Shown: piece by piece, positions 58,682-64,000 of the stretch | Layout of the letters: each line of letters begins with the position of its first letter | Position numbering within the stretch: the first letter of the stretch is position 1 | Assembly: GCA_044238435.1 (NCBI GenBank) | Contig: JBIIDH010000005.1 | Coordinates: forward strand, 3,786-67,785 | DNA length: 64,000 nt | DNA from: VFMC01 sp044238435 | GTDB lineage: Bacteria > Actinomycetota > Acidimicrobiia > Acidimicrobiales > Ilumatobacteraceae | Reading direction: 5' to 3' | Notes under the pieces: generated by a model | Databases searched by the model: none | What the model saw: only the letters and a program-made list of their open reading frames with translations | Told to the model about the DNA's origin: nothing | Made by a program: the position numbers and the translations under genes

Positions 58682-60625
58682 GTGGCGGTCGCCGCCGTGC
58701 CACCGTCGCACTCGACATCGGCATCGCTGCTGTCGCGTCGGTGGGTCGTGCCCACGGTGGTGTTCGCCGCGCTGTTCTCGGCGGCTCTGGTGGCCGAGCC
58801 CGACGTGCCGAGTTGGCTCGACATCGGTCTGCAGAAGTGGGTGAAGGACCGCTACCTGTGGACGGTCCAGCACAGCGACAGCTGGATCTTCCGCTACGTC
58901 TTCGACCCCATCGGTGACGCGCTCGATTGGGCGGTGCGGCACACGATCGACCTGTTCGAACTGCTGCGCTGGCCCGGCGTCGTTGCTGTGGCAGCAGCGA
59001 TCGCCTGGCGCACCGGTGGAGTCCGTGCAGCAGTCAGTGCCGGGCTGGCGATGTTCGTCGTCGGTGTGCTCGGCGTGTGGGACCCGGCGATGATCACCCT
59101 GGCAGTGATGCTGGTGTCGGTGGTCATCGCCCTCGCGATCGGCATTCCTCTGGGTATCTGGACGGCACGTTCCGATCGAGCCGAACGTGTGCTGCGCGGA
59201 TTTCTCGACACGGCGCAGGTGATGCCTGCGTTCGTGTACCTCATCCCCATCGTGGTGTTCTTCGGCATCAAGTACCCGCCGGCGGTGGTGGCGACCGTGA
59301 TCTACGCCGTGCCACCCGCAGTGCGGTTGACGAACCATGGGCTGCGCAACGTGCCGGTGGTGAGCAACGAGGTGGCCGAGTCGTTCGGCTGCACGCCCTG
59401 GCAGCAACTGCTGAAGGTGCAACTGCCCATGGCGCGGCGCACCATCCTGCTCGGCCTCAACCAGGTCATCATGATGGCGTTCGGCATCGTGGTCATCGCA
59501 TCGATCCTCGGCTCAGCCGATCTCGGCGGACTGGTCTTGAAGGGCCTCCAGAAGAACGATGTCGGCGCTGCGTTCGTGCCCGGTCTGGCCATCGTGCTGC
59601 TCGCGGTGGCCCTCGACCGGATGTGCACCGGCGAGCGTGGCGTCGCGGCACCCGTCCGCAGGCAGCAGACACTGACCGCTGTGGCGGTGGTCGCCACAGC
59701 GGTGGTCGGTGGTCGCCTGTTCGGCCAGGCCACCTTCCCGACGGGGCTCTCGGTCGACATCGCCGACACCGTGAACGACGTCGTCGACTGGTTCCAGGGC
59801 GGCTTGCTCGATGTGGCCACAACCATCAACGACTTCCTCGTCACCGACCTGCTCGAGCCGATGCGGTCATTCCTCGTCGACCAACCGTGGCTGGTGATCG
59901 TGGTGTTCGTGGCGGTGGTCGCCTACCTGAGCAAGGGGTGGCGTCTCGCCCTGGGCTGCTCGATCTGCCTCATCGCCATCGGGGCGATGGGCGAGGTGCC
60001 GGGCGGCGAGGGTGGCCGTACCTCGATGTGGGACCTGGCCATGAACACGCTCAGCCAGGTGCTCGTCGCGATCGTCATCAGCGTGCTCATCGCCCTGCCC
60101 CTCGGCGTGTGGGCCGGCCGTTCGACGCGGGTCGAGCGCGCACTGCGCCCACTGCTCGACTTCGCCCAGGTGATGCCGCAATTCGTCTACCTCATCCCGG
60201 TGCTGTTCCTGTTCGACCCGGGCCGTGGCGCAGGAGTCGTGGCGTCGGTCATCTACGCCGTTCCACCGTGCATCCGCCTCACCAGCCTCGGGTTGCGTGA
60301 GGTGCCGGTGGCGCCGCGTGAGGCGGCCACGTCGTTCGGGGCCACACCGGCGCAGGAACTGCTCAAGGTGCAACTGCCGCTGGCCTTCCGCTCGATCATG
60401 CTGGGCATCAACCAGACGATCCTGATGGTGCTGGCCACCGTCATCATCGCTGCACTCGTTGGTGCCGGCGCGCTCGGCCTGGTGTCGTACGAGGCGTTCG
60501 CCAAGCCGATCCAGAAGATCGGCTCCGGGGCGGCGGGCGGGTTGAGTATCGTCTTGCTGGCGATCGTGCTCGACCGCATCACCCAGGCCTGGGGAACCAG
60601 CCGTCGTGATCGAAACCATCCGTGA
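58682..60625 (+). CDS. Betaine-type ABC permease with two fused ProW-like domains
   Basis: This 647-residue membrane protein consists of two homologous permease halves. The EAA-loop region occurs twice: VPPAVRLTNHGLRNVPVVSNE… and VPPCIRLTSLGLREVPVAPRE…, each followed by a conserved LLKVQLP. Ordinary ProW or OpuAB subunits have one such domain and pair as homodimers, so here the pore is a covalent pseudo-dimer. Each half has about six helices. The start is a GTG one base after the ATPase stop. It works with the ATPase and the downstream binding lipoprotein. Confidence 0.9.
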   Translation: MAVAAVPPSHSTSASLLSRRWVVPTVVFAALFSAALVAEPDVPSWLDIGLQKWVKDRYLWTVQHSDSWIFRYVFDPIGDALDWAVRHTIDLFELLRWPGVVAVAAAIAWRTGGVRAAVSAGLAMFVVGVLGVWDPAMITLAVMLVSVVIALAIGIPLGIWTARSDRAERVLRGFLDTAQVMPAFVYLIPIVVFFGIKYPPAVVATVIYAVPPAVRLTNHGLRNVPVVSNEVAESFGCTPWQQLLKVQLPMARRTILLGLNQVIMMAFGIVVIASILGSADLGGLVLKGLQKNDVGAAFVPGLAIVLLAVALDRMCTGERGVAAPVRRQQTLTAVAVVATAVVGGRLFGQATFPTGLSVDIADTVNDVVDWFQGGLLDVATTINDFLVTDLLEPMRSFLVDQPWLVIVVFVAVVAYLSKGWRLALGCSICLIAIGAMGEVPGGEGGRTSMWDLAMNTLSQVLVAIVISVLIALPLGVWAGRSTRVERALRPLLDFAQVMPQFVYLIPVLFLFDPGRGAGVVASVIYAVPPCIRLTSLGLREVPVAPREAATSFGATPAQELLKVQLPLAFRSIMLGINQTILMVLATVIIAALVGAGALGLVSYEAFAKPIQKIGSGAAGGLSIVLLAIVLDRITQAWGTSRRDRNHP

Positions 60626-60659
60626 ACCATCGCACCACCACAACACAGGGGGATACCGA

Positions 60660-61712
60660 ATGACCACCAGACGACGCAGTCTGAAACTCCTGGCGGGCGG
60701 CCTTGCGGTCGCTGGCCTGCTGGCCGCCTGCGGCAGCGACGACGAGGCCGCATCCACCACGGCTGCCGCTGCGGAGACCACGGCAGCGGCGGTCGAGACC
60801 ACGGCCGCTGCCGGTGGCGACACCACCATGCCGGCCGGCGGTGGTGGCGAGGGCATCGTGCTCGCCGCCAACCCGTGGACGGGTTCGGCAGTCAACGCCC
60901 ACGTCGCCAAGGTCGTGCTCGAGGCCAACGGCACGCCCGTCGAGGTGATCGCCCTCGACGAGAACTCCACCTGGGTGGGCCTCGACGACGGCAGCATCGA
61001 CGCTGTGCTCGAGGTGTGGCCGTCGGGCCACGCAGCCGACTACGAGACCTACATCACCGGCAAGCAGTCGGTCGTCGACCTCGGCTTGCTCGGGCCCGAG
61101 GCGAAGATCGGCTGGTACGTGCCCACGTTCGTCGTCGACGAGCACCCCGAACTGGCCACGTGGGAAGGGTTCCAGGACCCCGAACTGGCCAAGTTGTTCT
61201 CCACCGCCGAGTCGGGTGCCGACCTCGGCCAGTTCCTGATGGGCGACCCCAGCTACGTCACCTTCGACGAGCAGATCATCGCCAACCTCGGCCTGCCGCT
61301 GAAGTACGTGGTGGCCGGTTCCGAGACGGCGCTCACCACCGCCATCCAGAAGGCGGTCGACGAGAAGACCCCGCTGCTGCTGCAGTTCTGGCAGCCCCAC
61401 TGGCTGCAGAGCAAGGTGGCCCTCACCGAGGTGAAGCTGCCCGAGGTAACCGATGCGTGCACCGAGTCGGCCGCCGCTGCCGACGGCATGTACGCCTGCG
61501 ACTACCCGGTCGACAAGCTGTACAAGGCCGCTTCGGCCGGTCTCGAGGCAAAGAACCCCGCTGCGTTCGCGATGCTGTCGAAGTTCCAGCTCACCACCGA
61601 GCAGCAGAACGAGATCGCCGCGATGGTCGACAGCGACGGCATGACCCCGCTCGACGCCGCCAAGGCATGGGTCGACGCCAACGCCGACGTGGTCGCCGGC
61701 TGGATGGCCTGA
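60660..61712 (+). CDS. Glycine betaine/proline-type substrate-binding lipoprotein (OpuAC/ProX-like)
   Basis: This 350-residue lipoprotein has a twin-arginine-like n-region (Arg5-Arg6-Ser-Leu-Lys), a hydrophobic core and lipobox Leu21-Ala-Ala-Cys24. A Thr/Ala/Glu linker precedes the mature domain, which has the OpuAC family segments NPWTGSAVNAHVAKVVLE, VWPSGHAADYETYI, a GSETALTTAIQKAVDEKTP block and an aromatic-rich LLQFWQPHWLQ. Trp and Tyr residues in these segments would box the trimethylammonium head. It completes the importer and is preceded by AGGGGGA. Confidence 0.9.
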   Translation: MTTRRRSLKLLAGGLAVAGLLAACGSDDEAASTTAAAAETTAAAVETTAAAGGDTTMPAGGGGEGIVLAANPWTGSAVNAHVAKVVLEANGTPVEVIALDENSTWVGLDDGSIDAVLEVWPSGHAADYETYITGKQSVVDLGLLGPEAKIGWYVPTFVVDEHPELATWEGFQDPELAKLFSTAESGADLGQFLMGDPSYVTFDEQIIANLGLPLKYVVAGSETALTTAIQKAVDEKTPLLLQFWQPHWLQSKVALTEVKLPEVTDACTESAAAADGMYACDYPVDKLYKAASAGLEAKNPAAFAMLSKFQLTTEQQNEIAAMVDSDGMTPLDAAKAWVDANADVVAGWMA

Positions 61713-61736
61713 TCCGACCCGGATCCTGAACCCGTG

Positions 61737-61771
61737 CGAGGGGGCGGCTGCGGCCGCCCCCTCGTCGCGTC
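61737..61771. terminator. Perfect 12-bp hairpin after the binding-protein gene (third copy of a local terminator type)
   Basis: CGAGGGGGCGGC (61737-61748) pairs perfectly with GCCGCCCCCTCG (61753-61764) around a TGCG loop. It is followed by TCGCGTC, giving the core CCCCTCGTCGCGTC (61758-61771), which is the reverse complement of the core at 740-753 and 774-787. It separates the importer operon from the convergent GMC oxidoreductase gene and probably ends both. Confidence 0.75.
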
Positions 61772-61776
61772 CGGGC

Positions 61777-63426
61777 TCAGGCGTGCGGTGCCCGGTAGAA
61801 CTCGGTGTGCTCGGGCGCCAGCGGGGTGTTGCCGAGGATCAGATCGGCGGCCTTCTCGGCCATCATCATCACCGGGGCGTAGATGTTGCCGTTGGTGACG
61901 TAGCGCATCGCCGAGGCATCGCACACCCGCACACCCTCCACCCCGTGCACCTTCATGGTCAGCGGGTCGACCACGCTGTCGTCGTCTTCCCGTCCCATGC
62001 GGCACGAGCACGAAGGGTGCAGGGCGGTCTCGCCGTCCTTGCGCACCCAGTCGAGGATCTGCTCGTCGCTGGCCACCTGCGGCCCGGGCGAGATCTCGCC
62101 ACCGTTGTACGGGTCCATCGCAGCCTGGCCGAGGATGGTGCGTGCGGTACGGATGGCCTCGGCCCACTCGCGGCGGTCTTCCGGTGTGGACAGGTAGTTG
62201 AACTGGATGGCGGGCTTCGCCGTCGGGTCGGTCGACGTGATCTGCACCGTGCCGCGCGAGTTCGAGTACATCGGCCCGATGTGCACCTGGTAGCCGTGGC
62301 CGCCTGCTGGGGCGGTGCCGTCGTAGCGCACGGCGATGGGCAGGAAGTGGAACATCAGGTTCGGGTACGCCACCTCATCGTTGCTGCGCGCGAAGCCGCC
62401 CGACTCGAAGTGGTTGCTGGCGCCGGGGCCCTTGCGGAACAGCCATTGCAGGCCGATGAACGGCCGCTTCCAGAGCTTCAGGTTGGGCTGTAGCGACACG
62501 GGCTGCTTGCAGGCGTACTGCACGTACACCTCGAGGTGGTCCTGCAGGTGACGGCCGACGGCGGGGAGATCGTGCACGACGGGGATACCGAGCGACTGGA
62601 GGTGCTGGGCGTCGCCCACGCCGCTCAGTTGCAGCAACTGGGGCGTGTTGAACGCGCCACCGCAGAGCACCACTTCCTTGGCGTTCACCGTGTGCTTCGT
62701 ACCGCGCACGCTGTACTCGACGCCGGTGGCGCGGTTGCCGTCGAACAGCACCCGGTGCACCAGGGCGCGGGTGGTGACGGTGAGGTTCGGCCGCTTCATC
62801 ACCGGGTGCAGGTAGGCGCGGGCAGCGCTGAGACGGCGGCCGCGGTGCACGTTGCGGTCGAACCGCGTGAAGCCCTCCTGGCGGAAGCCGTTCACGTCGG
62901 TGGTGCGCGGGTAGCCGGCCTGTTCGGTGGCGGTGAGGAACGCCTCGATCAGCGGGTTGTCGGACGGGCCACGCTCGAGCACGAGTGGTCCGTCACCACC
63001 TCGGAAGTCGTCGGCTCCGGCGAGGCAGGTCTCCATCTTCTTGAAGTACGGCAGGCAGTGGGCGTAGTCCCAGGTCTCCATGCCCGGGTCGGCGCCCCAG
63101 CGCTCGTAGTCCATTGCGTTGCCGCGCTGGAAGATCATCCCGTTGATGCTGCTCGACCCGCCGAGCACCTTGCCGCGGGCGTGGTACACCTTGCGGCCGT
63201 TCATGAACGGCTCGGGCTCGGTCTCGTACTTCCAGTCGTAGAAGCGGCTGCCGATGGGGAACATCAGCGCGGCAGGCATGTGGATGAAGACGTCCCACTT
63301 GTAGTCGGGACGGCCTGCCTCGAGCACCAGCACCTTGTGCGCCGGGTCGGCACTCAAGCGGTTGGCGAGCGCGGATCCGGCGGAGCCGCCGCCGACGATG
63401 ACGTAGTCGTACGTGGTGTTCGTCAT
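61777..63426 (-). CDS. betA: GMC-family oxidoreductase, choline dehydrogenase (BetA)-like
   Basis: This 549-residue FAD enzyme has DYVIVGGGSAGSALANRL (dinucleotide fold), the GMC signature GKVLGGSSSINGMIFQRGNAMDYERWG, and a C-terminal LHPSCSCRMG with the catalytic His region, ending CDASAMRYVTNGNIYAPVMMMAEKAADLI. These match choline dehydrogenases, which oxidise choline to betaine aldehyde and on to glycine betaine. Other GMC alcohol dehydrogenases look similar, so choline is inferred from the surrounding betaine genes. No betaine-aldehyde dehydrogenase gene is adjacent. It is 37 bp downstream of an IclR-type gene in the same direction. Confidence 0.85.
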   Translation of the reverse strand: MTNTTYDYVIVGGGSAGSALANRLSADPAHKVLVLEAGRPDYKWDVFIHMPAALMFPIGSRFYDWKYETEPEPFMNGRKVYHARGKVLGGSSSINGMIFQRGNAMDYERWGADPGMETWDYAHCLPYFKKMETCLAGADDFRGGDGPLVLERGPSDNPLIEAFLTATEQAGYPRTTDVNGFRQEGFTRFDRNVHRGRRLSAARAYLHPVMKRPNLTVTTRALVHRVLFDGNRATGVEYSVRGTKHTVNAKEVVLCGGAFNTPQLLQLSGVGDAQHLQSLGIPVVHDLPAVGRHLQDHLEVYVQYACKQPVSLQPNLKLWKRPFIGLQWLFRKGPGASNHFESGGFARSNDEVAYPNLMFHFLPIAVRYDGTAPAGGHGYQVHIGPMYSNSRGTVQITSTDPTAKPAIQFNYLSTPEDRREWAEAIRTARTILGQAAMDPYNGGEISPGPQVASDEQILDWVRKDGETALHPSCSCRMGREDDDSVVDPLTMKVHGVEGVRVCDASAMRYVTNGNIYAPVMMMAEKAADLILGNTPLAPEHTEFYRAPHA

Positions 63427-63463
63427 GGGTTCCTCGAAAGAGCGGGGGAGGTGGAGGGGGTTG

Positions 63464-64000
63464 TCAGGATTTCTCGACGGCGGTGCGCAGGCGGTTGGCC
63501 GAGGCCACCACGAGCGCGCCCACCTCGTCGGCCGAGCGGGTACCGGGGAAGCGGTGTGCTGGGCCGTGCGAATGGATGGCGGCGATGACATCACCGCGCT
63601 GGTTGCGGATCGGAGCCGCCACCGAGTTGGCGCCGTCGGAGAACTCCTCGAACACCCAGGCGTAGCCGGCCTCGCGGATCTCGGCGAGGCGACGGCGGAG
63701 GGTTGCCGGGTCGGTGATGGTTCGGCTGGTGAACGCCTGCAGCGGCCCCTTCAGGTAGGCGTCGACGAAGGCCGGTTCGGCCCAGGCGAGGAACACCAGT
63801 CCCGACGACACGGCGTGCATCACGATGCGCTCGCCGGTCCAGTCGCGCACCTGCACCTGGTTGTCGGAGTCGGCCTGGTCGACGTAGTGCGCCATGCGGC
63901 CGTCGGGCACCGACAGCCCTGCCGCTTCGCCGGTGCGGCGGGCGAGCTCGACCAGGTGGGGGCGAGCTGCGGCCACCAGCGATCGACCGGGCATGACGGC
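63464..64000 (-). CDS. IclR-family regulator, effector-domain part (5' end outside window)
   Basis: The frame is open to the end of the window, so the N-terminal helix-turn-helix is missing. The visible 178 residues match the IclR effector domain: LVELARRTGEAAGLSVPDGRMAHYVDQ, GERIVMHAVSSGLVFLAW, LRRRLAEIREAGYAWVFEEFSDGANSVAAPIRNQRGDVIAAI and HRFP. It probably regulates the GMC oxidoreductase gene that follows it, and perhaps the divergent operons of the island. Confidence 0.88.
   Translation of the reverse strand, partial: AVMPGRSLVAAARPHLVELARRTGEAAGLSVPDGRMAHYVDQADSDNQVQVRDWTGERIVMHAVSSGLVFLAWAEPAFVDAYLKGPLQAFTSRTITDPATLRRRLAEIREAGYAWVFEEFSDGANSVAAPIRNQRGDVIAAIHSHGPAHRFPGTRSADEVGALVVASANRLRTAVEKS

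Overview
The window is high-GC DNA from a free-living actinobacterium. I infer class Acidimicrobiia (Ilumatobacter-like) from codon bias, from lipoproteins whose acylated Cys is followed by Gly-Asp/Ser-Asp-Asp, from the conserved actinobacterial block pgsA-gcvH-garA-MerR-DUF151-MerR, and from many leaderless promoters (TAnnnT about 7 nt before the start codon). No phage, transposon, integron or CRISPR array is visible. One tRNA (tRNA-Pro, GGG) is present.

Region 1 (1-8300): the end of an M20 amidase gene plus a VOC gene converge on a minus-strand operon: flavin monooxygenase, cytosine-deaminase-like amidohydrolase, and an SsuABC/NMT1-type ABC importer. A gamma-glutamyltransferase gene lies just upstream. 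It looks like uptake and breakdown of an unidentified organic nitrogen compound. Region 2 (7800-22420): ordinary metabolic and housekeeping genes, including GDPD, aldehyde dehydrogenase, Gfo/Idh/MocA, MFS, acyl-CoA ligase, acyl-CoA dehydrogenase, CopD-like, ispH, DUF512 radical SAM and der. Region 3 (22470-26773): tRNA-Pro, then a three-gene minor-pilin operon whose middle gene fuses a prepilin to a von Willebrand A domain. Region 4 (26800-35560): SRAP, HIT and SDR genes, then the conserved pgsA / manC-PMM fusion / gcvH / garA / MerR / bifunctional nuclease / MerR block.

Region 5 (35680-64000) is the notable part: a broad quaternary-amine (choline/glycine betaine type) catabolic island. It carries three FAD-GcvT demethylating dehydrogenases of the dimethylglycine/sarcosine dehydrogenase type, an ETF pair, a choline-kinase-like gene, a ProU/OpuA-type betaine importer with a double-length permease, a choline-dehydrogenase-like GMC oxidoreductase, and three regulators (GntR, DeoR, IclR). 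In its middle lies a complete corrinoid methyl-transfer operon (42166-49338): corrinoid protein, DUF1638 protein, a small unknown protein, a methyl-THF:corrinoid methyltransferase, a RACo-like Fe-S ATPase, a non-pyrrolysine MttB-family methyltransferase and a methylene-THF reductase.

The inferred flow is: import of a betaine; corrinoid-dependent removal of the first methyl group to THF, re-oxidised by the MetF-like enzyme; then removal of further methyls by the flavoproteins, with electrons to ETF, ending at glycine and GcvH. Next to the importer is a histidine-ammonia-lyase homologue whose MIO-forming Ala-Ser-Gly is Gly-Thr-Gly. It may be a cofactor-free elimination enzyme for a trimethylammonium substrate, as in ergothionase. 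Substrate assignments are inference from context.
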